Assembly (NCBI RefSeq): GCF_030929605.1
Contig: NZ_JAVFVS010000004.1
Span: 682,001-746,000, forward strand
Reading direction: 5' to 3'
Origin: Flavobacterium sp. LHD-80
Lineage (GTDB): Bacteria > Bacteroidota > Bacteroidia > Flavobacteriales > Flavobacteriaceae
Length of the DNA stretch: 64,000 bases
Shown here one piece after another: positions 39,103 through 47,591 of this stretch. The notes under the pieces are model-generated. The model saw nothing but the letters and a program-made list of their open reading frames with translations, was not told the DNA's origin and searched no databases. The stretch's first letter is position 1, and the number at the start of each line of letters is the position of its first letter. The position numbers and the translations under genes are program-made.

Positions 39103-40179
39103 ATGAAACTATATAATTTAATGAAGAAAACAGGTTTTTTGTTGTCATTGCTGTTTGTCAGCCTGTCTTGTAGCAGTGGCAATGATGCAGGTGATGAAAC
39201 ACCACCCGTAGCAACCGGACCTTCAAATCTTTCTGTTACTGTAGAAGTAATTGGCAAAACTGCTGATAAACCCGATGGCGACGGAAGCGGAAAAGTAAAA
39301 TTGACAATTACAGCTTCAAATGCAACATCATATAAAGTGGTGATTGATAATCAGACAAAAGAAATTACAGCGGGCGATTTAACTTATGAGTTTACAACTT
39401 CTGGAACTAAAAGCTACCCAATTATAGTTTCTGCATACAACGGATTACAGTTTGTAAGCACAACAACTTCGGTAAATGTTTTTGTCGCGAGAAAATTACT
39501 TTGGGCTGATGAATTTGACGTAAATGGCGCTCCAAATACCGCAAAATGGGGTTACAATACAGGAACTGGAAACGGATGGGGAAATAATGAATTAGAATAT
39601 TACACCACTCGTCCTGAAAATGTAATTGTTGAAAATGGACTTTTAAAAATCAAAGCAATTAAAGAAGAATATATGGGAAGCCATTATACTTCGGCAAGAT
39701 TGCTTACAAAAGGGAAATTCTCATTTAAATACGGCCGTGCCGAAGTTCGCGCAAAATTGCCAGTTGGTGGAGGAACATGGCCAGCTTTCTGGATGTTGGG
39801 CGATAATATTGATACAGCTCCGTGGCCAGCCTGTGGTGAGGTTGATATTTTAGAATCGGTTGGGAATAATCCAAATGTAAACCATTCTTCTTTGCATTCG
39901 CCGGGACGTTCAGGGAATACGCCTGATACTGCTATAACAACAGTTCCAAATTCAGCAACAGAATTTCACGTTTATGCAGCCGAATGGAGTGCGCAAAGCA
40001 TTAAATTTTATGTCGACGACAATTTATTTTATACATACGGAAACACTAGTTCAACACCATTTAATGCCAACTTTTTCTTGATTTTGAATCTAGCAATGGG
40101 AGGGAATTTTGGTGGAACTGTTGATCCTAATTTTACAAATGCAACTTTCGAAGTTGATTACGTAAGAGTGTACAATTAA
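39103..40179 (+). CDS. GH16 family beta-glucanase (laminarinase-like), lipoprotein
   Basis: 358 residues with lipobox SLSC (Cys23). An N-terminal Ig/PKD-like domain (about 38-128) precedes the GH16 jelly roll (about 135-358). The catalytic signature is GEVDILESVG, with nucleophile Glu246, Asp248 and acid/base Glu251; the extra residue in the motif is typical of laminarinase-type GH16. It cleaves beta-1,3-glucan internally. This gene most strongly defines the locus as acting on beta-1,3-glucan. Met7 is an alternative start. Confidence 0.92.
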   Translation: MKLYNLMKKTGFLLSLLFVSLSCSSGNDAGDETPPVATGPSNLSVTVEVIGKTADKPDGDGSGKVKLTITASNATSYKVVIDNQTKEITAGDLTYEFTTSGTKSYPIIVSAYNGLQFVSTTTSVNVFVARKLLWADEFDVNGAPNTAKWGYNTGTGNGWGNNELEYYTTRPENVIVENGLLKIKAIKEEYMGSHYTSARLLTKGKFSFKYGRAEVRAKLPVGGGTWPAFWMLGDNIDTAPWPACGEVDILESVGNNPNVNHSSLHSPGRSGNTPDTAITTVPNSATEFHVYAAEWSAQSIKFYVDDNLFYTYGNTSSTPFNANFFLILNLAMGGNFGGTVDPNFTNATFEVDYVRVYN

Positions 40180-40192
40180 CATTAATTTTTTT

Positions 40193-40223
40193 CTGTAAAG
40201 TCTCGGAAACACTAGCTTTACAG
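40193..40223 (+). repeat. short hairpin between GH16 and phosphatase-fold genes
   Basis: CTGTAAAG and CTTTACAG (8-base arms, 15-base loop) may be a weak terminator or an mRNA processing site. Confidence 0.3.
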
Positions 40224-40241
40224 ATTAAAATTTTTTAAAAT

Positions 40242-41081
40242 ATGAAAAAGATAATTAAAGTTAGTGTAGCAGTATTCTTGCTTTTTGTAAGTAATTCATT
40301 TTATGGCCAAAATCTAAAAATTATGACCTACAATATTCGTTTGGATATTGCTTCTGACGGAGAAAATGCGTGGCCAAATCGAAAGAATTATTTTGCTTCT
40401 CAAATACAATTTTACAGTCCTGATATTTTTGGAGTTCAGGAAGCGACTCCAAATCAGGTTACAGATATAGCTTCGGCTTTGTCTGAATATAAAAATTTTG
40501 GAGTTGCAAGAGAAGGTGTTGGAAAAGGAGAAGCTTGTACGATTTATTATAAAAAAGCACGTTTTCAGCTATTGGAGTCTAATACGTTTTGGCTTTCAGA
40601 AACGCCAGATGTAATTTCAAAAGGTTGGGACGCGACGTACAATAGAATTTGCACGTATGGTCTTTTTAAAGATTTAAAAACGAAGAAAATATTTTATGTT
40701 TTTAATCTGCATTTGGATCATATGGGAGAGGTTGCCAGAGTAAAAGGCGTTGAACTTGTTTTGTCAAAAATTACGGTAGTTAATGCAAAAAAATATCCTG
40801 CTTTTTTAATGGGAGATTTTAATTCGGAGCCTGATACAAAACAAATTTTGGAAGTAAAAAAAGTAATGGATGACACGAAAGATGTTTCAGTTGAAAAACC
40901 TTTTGGACCATCTGGAACGTTCAACGATTTTAAACATGACAAACCTGTAACCTTATTGCTTGATTACATTTTTGTTTCAAAAAATAGCGGATTAAAGATT
41001 TATAAACATGCAGTTTTAAGTGATTCTAAAGATTTAAAATATCCATCAGATCATTTACCTGTTTTAATAGAAGTAGATTAA
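40242..41081 (+). CDS. secreted endonuclease/exonuclease/phosphatase family protein in the glucan locus
   Basis: 279 residues with a signal peptide (about 1-22, ending NSFYGQ). The EEP fold is complete: KIMTYNIRLDIASDG (Asn), GVQEATPNQV (Glu), FNLHLDHMGEVARV (His), MGDFNSEPD (Asp, Asn) and SDHLP (Asp-His pair). All metal and catalytic positions look intact, so it is probably an active phosphodiesterase or phosphatase. It is cotranscribed with the GH genes, and the next GH30 starts 2 bases after its stop. The substrate is unknown; a nucleic acid, phospholipid or phosphorylated glycan are all possible. Confidence 0.88.
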   Translation: MKKIIKVSVAVFLLFVSNSFYGQNLKIMTYNIRLDIASDGENAWPNRKNYFASQIQFYSPDIFGVQEATPNQVTDIASALSEYKNFGVAREGVGKGEACTIYYKKARFQLLESNTFWLSETPDVISKGWDATYNRICTYGLFKDLKTKKIFYVFNLHLDHMGEVARVKGVELVLSKITVVNAKKYPAFLMGDFNSEPDTKQILEVKKVMDDTKDVSVEKPFGPSGTFNDFKHDKPVTLLLDYIFVSKNSGLKIYKHAVLSDSKDLKYPSDHLPVLIEVD

Positions 41082-41083
41082 AA

Positions 41084-42508
41084 ATGAAAAATAGTAGCAA
41101 AAAACTTCAAATTTTACTTTTACTGCCTTTAATAGCAGTTCAAATAAAATGCGGTTCTTCAAAAAGTACAGCTTCCAATACTGGAAAAGCTGCATCTTGG
41201 ATTACAACCACAGATGAAACATCAAAATTGAAAAAACAGCCAGAATTGGTTTTTAATTCTGATGTAAATTCGAATCAGACCATCACTGTTGACGCTTCGC
41301 AAAAATTCCAGACTATTGAAGGTTTTGGATTTTCTTTAACTGGAGGAAGTGCTCAGACTATCTTGAAATTGGATAAGGCAAAAAGAGAAGCATTGCTTCA
41401 AGAGCTTTTTTCAAGAAAAAATGATGCAGTTGGTATAAGTTATTTAAGAATCAGTATTGGTGCTTCAGATTTGAATGAAGTAGTTTTTTCGTATGATGAT
41501 ATGCCAGAAGGCCAAACCGATTTAAAGTTGGAACATTTTAATCTTGGCCCAGATTTAAAAGATGTGGTTCCGGTTTTAAAAGAAATTTTAGCTATAAATC
41601 CGAAAATCAAAATTATGGGTTCTCCGTGGTCGCCTCCAGTTTGGATGAAAGATAACGGAAGCTCAAAAGGAGGTAGTTTACAGCCAAAATATTACCAAGT
41701 TTATGCTGAATATTTTGTGAAATACATTCAAGCAATGAAAGCGCAAGGAATTGTAATTGATGCCATAACGCCTCAAAATGAGCCTTTGCATCCTGGAAAC
41801 AATCCTAGTATGTTGATGTTGGCTGAACAACAAGCAGATTTTATTGGAAATAATTTAGGACCAGCTTTCAAAGCAGCGGGAATTAAAACCAAAATTATTG
41901 TTTACGATCACAATTGCAATAAACCAGAATATCCTTTGACGATTTTAAAAAATGCAAAAGCATATCCATTTGTTACTGGTTCTGCTTTTCACTTATACGA
42001 AGGTGATATCAACGCTTTGACAACAGTTCACGATGCGTTTCCAGACAAAGATTTATATTTTACAGAACAGTATACCGGTTCAAAAAGCAGTTTTGAAAAT
42101 GATTTGAAATGGAGTGTAAAAAATGTGGTGATTGGTTCAATGCGTAACTGGAGTAAAAATGCACTTTCATGGGGATTGGCAAATGATGAAAACTACAAAC
42201 CATTTACGCCAGGCGGATGTTCTACTTGCAAAGGCGCTTTAATGATCGATCAAAATCAGAATATTAAAAGAGAAGTAGGCTATTATATTATTGGTCATGC
42301 TTCAAAATTTATTCCTGAAGGATCAGTAAGAATTGGAAGTAATATCGCTGGTAATTTACATAATGTTGCTTTCAAAACACCATCAGGACAAATTGTGCTA
42401 ATTGTTGAAAATGATGGAACTGAAGCAGAGACATTCAATATCAAATACAATCAAAAACAAATTTCAACTACTTTAAACGCTGGCGCAGTTGCAACTTACG
42501 TTTGGTAA
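41084..42508 (+). CDS. GH30 family glycoside hydrolase, type B copy 2, lipoprotein
   Basis: 474 residues. The lipobox is VQIKC (Cys23). Catalytic Glu233 (TPQNEP) and Glu328 (YFTEQYTG) are present. It is a close paralogue of the gene at 35813, sharing SVRIGSNI and GGC..CKGALMI segments. The start is 2 bases after the EEP gene stop, suggesting translational coupling. Four GH30 enzymes in one locus implies different linkages, chain lengths or cell locations rather than redundancy, but that is inference. Confidence 0.9.
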   Translation: MKNSSKKLQILLLLPLIAVQIKCGSSKSTASNTGKAASWITTTDETSKLKKQPELVFNSDVNSNQTITVDASQKFQTIEGFGFSLTGGSAQTILKLDKAKREALLQELFSRKNDAVGISYLRISIGASDLNEVVFSYDDMPEGQTDLKLEHFNLGPDLKDVVPVLKEILAINPKIKIMGSPWSPPVWMKDNGSSKGGSLQPKYYQVYAEYFVKYIQAMKAQGIVIDAITPQNEPLHPGNNPSMLMLAEQQADFIGNNLGPAFKAAGIKTKIIVYDHNCNKPEYPLTILKNAKAYPFVTGSAFHLYEGDINALTTVHDAFPDKDLYFTEQYTGSKSSFENDLKWSVKNVVIGSMRNWSKNALSWGLANDENYKPFTPGGCSTCKGALMIDQNQNIKREVGYYIIGHASKFIPEGSVRIGSNIAGNLHNVAFKTPSGQIVLIVENDGTEAETFNIKYNQKQISTTLNAGAVATYVW

Positions 42509-42522
42509 TCAAAATTAAATTC

Positions 42523-44751
42523 ATGAAGAAATTAACCACATTTGCCTTGTTGATGGCCTCGCTTTTTGCGGTGGCACAACAGCAGACAATAGATCAAAAA
42601 GTGAATGATCTGTTGAAAAAAATGACTATTGAAGAAAAAATAGGTCAGCTTAATCAATATACGGGTGATAATCAGGCAACAGGGCCAATCACGATAAATC
42701 CGAACAAACAATCTGAAATTAAACAAGGTTTAATTGGTTCGATGCTGAATATCATTGGAACAAAATATACAAGACAATATCAGGAATTAGCGATGCAGTC
42801 ACGTCTAAAAATTCCGTTGTTGTTTGGTCAAGATGTTATTCATGGGTATAAAACAACATTTCCAATTCCGTTAGCTGAAGCAGCAAGCTGGGATTTGCCT
42901 GCTATCGAATTAGCAGCTAGAGTTGCAGCAACAGAAGCGGCAGCAAGCGGTATTCACTGGACATTTGCTCCAATGGTTGATATTGGCCGTGATCCAAGAT
43001 GGGGAAGAGTTATGGAAGGTGCTGGAGAAGATACTTACTTGGGTTCTAAAATTGCTTATGCACGTGTAAAAGGTTTTCAAGGAAATAAATTAGGCGATTT
43101 AAACTCGGTTATGGCTTGCGTAAAACACTTTGCGGCTTATGGCGCAGGTGTTGGAGGAAGAGATTATAACTCTGTTGATATGAGTGAAAGAATGTTGCTT
43201 GAAACGTATTTACCTCCTTTCAAATCGGCTTTAGATGCTGGTGCGGCAACTTTTATGAATTCATTTAATGATTTAAACGGAGTTCCTGCGACAGGAAATG
43301 CACATTTACAGCGTGATATTTTAAAAGGAAAATGGAATTTTCAAGGTTTCGTAGTTTCTGACTGGGGATCAATTGGAGAAATGGTAGCACACGGTTACTC
43401 AAAAGATCTTAAAGAAGCGGCCTATTCTGCAATCACTGCAGGAAGTGATATGGACATGGAAAGTAATGCGTATCGTTACAATCTTGCTGCTTTAGTAAAA
43501 GAAGGAAGAGTTTCTATTGATTTGATTGATGATGCAGTAAAACGTATTTTACGTAAAAAATTTGAATTAGGTTTATTTGATGATCCTTACAAATATTCAG
43601 ATGATAAAAGAGCTGAGAAAGTTTTAAACAATTCTGAAAACAGAAAAGCAGCGCTTGAAGTAGCACAAAAAAGTATTGTTTTATTAAAGAATGATAATCA
43701 AACTTTGCCACTTTCTAAAAACCTAAAAACAATTGCGTTTATTGGGCCAATGGTAAAAGAATACAAAGCCAATATGGGATTTTGGTCTGTTGAATTGCCG
43801 GATGTAAATTACGATAAATGGGTAGTTTCACAATGGGATGGTTTGCAGAATAAAGTAGGGAAAAATACAAAATTACTTTACGCGAAAGGTTGTGATGTTA
43901 CTGGAGACAATAAAGATGGTTTTGCTGAAGCAGTAGAAACTGCAAAACAAGCCGATGTTGTTATTTTGAGTATTGGTGAAAGACACGACATGAGTGGTGA
44001 AGCAAAAAGCCGAAGCGATTTGCATTTGCCAGGTGTTCAGGAAGATCTAGTAAAAGCGATTCAGGCAACAGGAAAACCAGTTGTTGTTTTAGTAAATGCA
44101 GGACGACCACTTATTTTTAACTGGACTGCAGACAACGTTCCGGCAATTGTATACACTTGGTGGTTAGGAACAGAAGCTGGAAATGCAATCGCAAATGTTT
44201 TATTTGGAGATTATAATCCGTCAGGGAAATTGCCTATGACTTTCCCGAGAGAAGTTGGTCAAATTCCAATTTACTATAATCATTTCAGTACTGGAAGACC
44301 AGCTAAAAATGAAGATTCAAAAAATTATGTTTCGGCTTATATTGATTTGAAAAACTCACCAAAATTCCCATTCGGATACGGTTTGAGTTATACAAAATTT
44401 GATTATTCAGGTTTGAAATTATCATCTGCAAAAATCAAAAGCAATGAGACAATCAAAGTTTCTTTCCAATTATCAAATGTTGGAAAAGTGGCCGGAGAAG
44501 AAGTAGTGCAATTGTATTTGAAAGATAAATTCGGATCTGTTGTTAGACCAGTTTTAGAATTAAGAGATTTCCAAAAAGTGAAATTAAATGCGGGAGAATC
44601 TAAAACAATTGAATTTACAATTGACAAAGAGAAACTTTCTTTCTACAATAATAAATTAGAATGGGTTGCTGAACCAGGAGATTTCGAAGTAATGATTGGA
44701 GCTTCGTCAGCAGATATAAAACTTAGAGCAGACTTTGAATTAGTACAATAG
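42523..44751 (+). CDS. bglX: GH3 family beta-glucosidase, BglX-like, periplasmic
   Basis: 742 residues from the start chosen at 42523 (MKKLTTFALLMASLFAVAQ signal peptide); a seven-residue upstream extension would overlap the preceding gene. The GH3 N-terminal barrel carries the KHFAAYGAGVGGRDYNSVD segment and nucleophile Asp280 in VVSDWGS. The C-terminal alpha/beta sandwich and fibronectin-III-like domain are complete (ELRDFQKVKLNAGESKTIEF). It releases glucose from imported gluco-oligosaccharides and is the last hydrolase of the locus. Confidence 0.93.
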   Translation: MKKLTTFALLMASLFAVAQQQTIDQKVNDLLKKMTIEEKIGQLNQYTGDNQATGPITINPNKQSEIKQGLIGSMLNIIGTKYTRQYQELAMQSRLKIPLLFGQDVIHGYKTTFPIPLAEAASWDLPAIELAARVAATEAAASGIHWTFAPMVDIGRDPRWGRVMEGAGEDTYLGSKIAYARVKGFQGNKLGDLNSVMACVKHFAAYGAGVGGRDYNSVDMSERMLLETYLPPFKSALDAGAATFMNSFNDLNGVPATGNAHLQRDILKGKWNFQGFVVSDWGSIGEMVAHGYSKDLKEAAYSAITAGSDMDMESNAYRYNLAALVKEGRVSIDLIDDAVKRILRKKFELGLFDDPYKYSDDKRAEKVLNNSENRKAALEVAQKSIVLLKNDNQTLPLSKNLKTIAFIGPMVKEYKANMGFWSVELPDVNYDKWVVSQWDGLQNKVGKNTKLLYAKGCDVTGDNKDGFAEAVETAKQADVVILSIGERHDMSGEAKSRSDLHLPGVQEDLVKAIQATGKPVVVLVNAGRPLIFNWTADNVPAIVYTWWLGTEAGNAIANVLFGDYNPSGKLPMTFPREVGQIPIYYNHFSTGRPAKNEDSKNYVSAYIDLKNSPKFPFGYGLSYTKFDYSGLKLSSAKIKSNETIKVSFQLSNVGKVAGEEVVQLYLKDKFGSVVRPVLELRDFQKVKLNAGESKTIEFTIDKEKLSFYNNKLEWVAEPGDFEVMIGASSADIKLRADFELVQ

Positions 44752-44766
44752 TAGAAGTCAATTTTA

Positions 44767-44839
44767 AATTGGCGTTATGGATTTTATAAAGGTTTTGAAT
44801 TATTTCAAAACAGTATTTATAAAATCCATAGCGCCAATT
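44767..44839. repeat. 73-nt near-perfect palindrome after the GH3 gene
   Basis: Outer arms of 24 bases (44767-44790 and 44816-44839, one mismatch) and inner arms TTTTGAA/TTCAAAA form a long stem. It follows the bglX stop by 15 bases and also encodes the last ~12 residues and stop region of the minus-strand small gene. It may act as a terminator for both. Confidence 0.75.
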
Positions 44840-45057
44840 CCTTTGTATGATGCGTACAAAGCTTTGTCAAAAGCTTCGCGTTTTGCCTTTTTATCTTTTG
44901 CTTCAGTTTCAACAATCATTTCGTTGAAAATTTTTTCTTGCTGTTGGCTGTATTTTATAGATTCTTCCAATAAATACGTTTTCGAAACAAATCCGAAAGA
45001 AGTCCAGATTTTGGTTCTTATTCTTTTGTTTATATCTTTTAATGGATTCGTACTCAT
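44800..45057 (-). CDS. small uncharacterized protein
   Basis: 85 residues from Met at 45057 (MSTNPLKDINKRIRTKIWTS). It is charged and predicted helical with a possible coiled segment (SQQQEKIFNEMIVETEAKDK), with no signal peptide or cysteines. I do not recognise the family. A promoter-like pair on the minus strand (-33 TTG at 45179-45177 and -7 TAATTTTG at 45155-45148, 21 bases apart) supports a real gene. Its C-terminal codons lie inside the 73-nt palindrome. The opposite-strand frame is an artefact of that palindrome. Confidence 0.5.
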   Translation of the reverse strand: MSTNPLKDINKRIRTKIWTSFGFVSKTYLLEESIKYSQQQEKIFNEMIVETEAKDKKAKREAFDKALYASYKGIGAMDFINTVLK

Positions 45058-45079
45058 AGCTCTCACATTGACTTTCTGA

Positions 45080-45343
45080 ATGTATATAAAAGAGGTAAAT
45101 TCAAAATTTACATCTTAATTTTCTTACTGTATTGTTTAAAATAATAACAAAATTATTTAAATGTGTTATTATGACGCAATGTACTTATTTTTTTTATATT
45201 TGATTTTAATTTTAAGTTAAAATTGTGAGCGACACACTTATTTAACAAATGCTATTTTTGTCTTTAAACGTTGTTAATTGTTTTGTTTTTATAAAAATAG
45301 AGTAAATTGCAGGGTTATTTGATAAAGAAAAAGGCGCAATTAA
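45080..45343. other. AT-rich intergenic region before the Nudix-type regulator
   Basis: No gene is seen. A TATATTTG at 45195-45202 could be a -7 element for the regulator, without a convincing -33. The minus-strand promoter of the small gene lies at 45148-45179. Confidence 0.4.
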
Positions 45344-46108
45344 ATGTCAAAAATGCTAAAAGACATCATAGAAAATAATGAAAATTATCAGCCTGGGCTG
45401 TCGATTGACTGTGTCATTTTTGGCTTTCACGATAACCAGCTTAAGGTTTTGCTTATCAAAGTAGACCAAAATCCGAAGTGGTCGTTGCCCGGTGGATTTA
45501 TTCCTGTAGATCAGGATATTGATACTGCAGCGGTAACTATTTTAAACGACAGAACTGGCGTTGATGGTATTTTTTTAAGACAGTTTGCCACCTTTGGAAA
45601 AGTAAAAAGAAACGATCAGCACTTTGATAAACAGGTTCTAGAATATTTACAAATCGAAGAGGCAAAAGGTAAATGGTTAATGCGCCGTTTTGTTACAATT
45701 GGCTATTATGCTTTGGTTGATTTTTTAAAAACGATCCCAAAACCTTCGAGCGATCGTGAAATTGTAGAATGGATAGACCATAAAGAAGTTCCGGAACTTA
45801 TTTTAGACCACAAAGAAATTCTGGATAAAGCATTGAACACTTTGAGAACTGAATTGAATTTAATGCCAATTGGTTATAATTTATTGCCTGAGAAATTTAC
45901 GATTCCAGAACTTCAAAAATTGTATGAAACGATTTTGGACAAAAAACTGGATAGAAGAAATTTTCTTAGAAAAATAACTAATATCGGAATTCTCAATAAG
46001 CTTGACGAAAAGAAAAGCAATGTTGCACACAAAGCGCCAAACTTATATTCTTTCGATAAAGAAAAATATGATGAAGTCCTGAAAAACGGATTGAATCAGG
46101 GTTGGTAA
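45344..46108 (+). CDS. Nudix-fold transcriptional regulator (NrtR/AraR-like) with degenerate Nudix box
   Basis: 254 residues. An N-terminal Nudix-like domain (about 15-145) starts LSIDCVIFGFHDNQLKVLLI and reads WSLPGGFIPVDQDIDTAA. The Nudix box, which should end in REUxEExGU, reads VTILNDRTGV, so the catalytic Arg-Glu and Glu-Glu are missing. A C-terminal winged helix (about 170-245, PEKFTIPELQKLYETILDKK and DRRNFLRKI) fits the NrtR-type DNA-binding domain. In Bacteroidetes, related proteins regulate sugar utilization such as arabinose. Its place at the end of the glucan locus suggests local control, but ligand and targets are unknown. Confidence 0.85.
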   Translation: MSKMLKDIIENNENYQPGLSIDCVIFGFHDNQLKVLLIKVDQNPKWSLPGGFIPVDQDIDTAAVTILNDRTGVDGIFLRQFATFGKVKRNDQHFDKQVLEYLQIEEAKGKWLMRRFVTIGYYALVDFLKTIPKPSSDREIVEWIDHKEVPELILDHKEILDKALNTLRTELNLMPIGYNLLPEKFTIPELQKLYETILDKKLDRRNFLRKITNIGILNKLDEKKSNVAHKAPNLYSFDKEKYDEVLKNGLNQGW

Positions 46109-46163
46109 GAAACAGTAAAATATAGTCAACAAAAACCTGTCAGGTTTACTAAAACGATATGCA

Positions 46164-46487
46164 ATGGTAAATTTTGAAACTTTCAGAAAATTAGCTTTAG
46201 CATTTTCAGATGCAACTGAAGAACCGCATTTCGAGAAAACCTCTTTTCGCGTCAACAAGAAAATTTTTGCCACTTTTGATGAAAAAAATAATCGTGCCGT
46301 TCTAAAATTAAACGAAATCGATCAATCTGTTTTTTGTGCTTCAAGCGAAATGATTTTTTATCCAATTCCAAATAAATGGGGAAAACAAGGTTGGACAATT
46401 GTTGAACTTTCAAAAGTAAGACACGAAATGTTTGAAGATGCTTTGAAACTTTCTTACCAAAATGTAGCTCCAAAAAAGAAGAAATAA
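46164..46487 (+). CDS. MmcQ/YjbR family DNA-binding-fold protein
   Basis: 107 residues covering a whole CyaY-like MmcQ/YjbR domain: FRKLALAFSDATEEPHFEKTSFRVNKKIFATF, and WTIVELSKVRHEMFEDALKLSY near the end. The function of the family is not established. It is convergent with alkB, with only one base between the two stop codons and no terminator hairpin. Confidence 0.85.
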   Translation: MVNFETFRKLALAFSDATEEPHFEKTSFRVNKKIFATFDEKNNRAVLKLNEIDQSVFCASSEMIFYPIPNKWGKQGWTIVELSKVRHEMFEDALKLSYQNVAPKKKK

Positions 46488-46488
46488 T

Positions 46489-47097
46489 TTAACGTACAAT
46501 AGTTCTAAAAGTCAAATTTACTCTTGGTTTTTGAGTTGTTTTTGTTGGAGGTAATCGATGCAACCAATGCGTTTGCGTTTCATCTTTCATAACCAATAAG
46601 CTTCCGTGTTCTAAAATTAGAGAAACAACTTCTTTTGAATCTTTATGTTTGAAAGCAAACTTTCTTTCAGCACCAAAACTTACCGAACCAATCGCGCCAT
46701 TCTTTTTTAAATCTTTCTCAGCATCGCTGTGCCAAGCCATTCCTTCTTCTCCAGAATGATATAAATTGAGCAGACAGGAATTGAACGTTTCTCCCGTTTT
46801 TTCTTCAATGATTTTCTTTAATTCCAGTAATTCTTTTGTCCAAGGAAGTGCTTTTTTTGTTGTATTCGAATAGGTATATTCAAATTCTTGATCACCGTAC
46901 CAAGCCACTTTTCGTTTGGTCAAAATTAATTTTCCAAAGATTATTGCTTCATCGTTTTTCCATTCGATTGTATTTAATAAAGTATCACGATAAAAATCAG
47001 CTTCTGTTCTGGGAAATAATTTTCCGTAATAATTTACAGTTCCGTCTTTCGGAAGCAGATTTGTGTTTTCGTCACTTTCGGGATTAAATAAGTCCAT
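46489..47097 (-). CDS. alkB: alkylated DNA repair dioxygenase AlkB
   Basis: 202 residues. Iron ligands are HSD in MAWHSDAEKD and His in THWLHRLP; the 2-oxoglutarate-binding RxNxTxR is present as RVNLTFR. It oxidatively removes methyl groups from N1-methyladenine and N3-methylcytosine in DNA. The start codon overlaps the 3' end of the Ada zinc-domain gene by 14 bases, so translational coupling is likely. Confidence 0.93.
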   Translation of the reverse strand: MDLFNPESDENTNLLPKDGTVNYYGKLFPRTEADFYRDTLLNTIEWKNDEAIIFGKLILTKRKVAWYGDQEFEYTYSNTTKKALPWTKELLELKKIIEEKTGETFNSCLLNLYHSGEEGMAWHSDAEKDLKKNGAIGSVSFGAERKFAFKHKDSKEVVSLILEHGSLLVMKDETQTHWLHRLPPTKTTQKPRVNLTFRTIVR

Positions 47098-47329
47098 TTT
47101 TCCAGTTTTGATATTCGGTTTTCATGCAATGTCCGCAAGGTCTGAAACCGTTTTGTCTGGCTTCATTTTCAGATAAAAAGAAAACGCGATTCTCACGTTT
47201 CATTCTTTTTCCCGAAGAACATTTTAAAGTTCCGTAGATTTTTAATTTTTGGTTTCCACCAAAACAAATTTCCGCATTTTTAATTTTAAGAAGCAATTCT
47301 GCATTAGATATTTTTTGGTGTTGAATCAT
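47084..47329 (-). CDS. free-standing Ada-type metal-binding domain protein
   Basis: 81 residues. Four cysteines are arranged as in the Ada N-terminal zinc domain: Cys in NAEICFGGN, Cys in LKCSSGKRMKREN, and two in RPCGHC. In Ada this domain accepts methyl groups from DNA phosphotriesters. Here it is separate, translationally overlapping alkB, while the AraC and methyltransferase parts of Ada are encoded at 48417. Whether it repairs DNA or only binds zinc is not known. Confidence 0.85.
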   Translation of the reverse strand: MIQHQKISNAELLLKIKNAEICFGGNQKLKIYGTLKCSSGKRMKRENRVFFLSENEARQNGFRPCGHCMKTEYQNWKNGLI

Positions 47330-47395
47330 TTATTTTAGATATATTTTTTATTGTAGAGAGATGTACAAGAGTACGCCTTCAAGCGTGTAAATCTC

Positions 47396-47583
47396 TCGCA
47401 AAGGTGCGAAGGCGCAAAGTTTTTTCTCATTTTTGTCATTTCGACGAAGGAGAAATTTTCGCAAGTAACTCCGCAACAATACTCCAATCTTTGTCGAGCT
47501 TCTCGCGAAGATTTCTCCTTCGTCGAAATGACAAACTGTATGGAAACGTTGTTAAAAAAACTTTGCGACTTCGTGACTTTGCG
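47396..47583. repeat. composite palindromic repeat, copy 3 of the ~100-bp family nested in a second inverted repeat
   Basis: The inner element 47433-47534 has 24-base perfect arms (starting TTGTCATTTCGACGAAGGAG) and a loop with AACTCCGCAAC and CAATCTTTGTCGAG shared with copies 1 and 2. It is flanked by a different imperfect inverted repeat, GGCGCAAAGTTTTTT on the left and AAAAAAACTTTGCGAC on the right. The short reading frames here come from the palindrome. Confidence 0.85.
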
Positions 47584-47591
47584 AACAAAAA

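Noticed and set aside
44777..45079. Plus-strand 100-codon frame after the GH3 gene
   Set aside because: Its first codons come from the palindrome and the rest is antisense to the more plausible minus-strand small gene with a promoter-like pair.
46130..46156. ACCTGTCAGGT palindrome between the Nudix regulator and the YjbR gene
   Set aside because: It is short, with no T run, and resembles part of the terminator at 53297 only loosely; not enough to call a feature.
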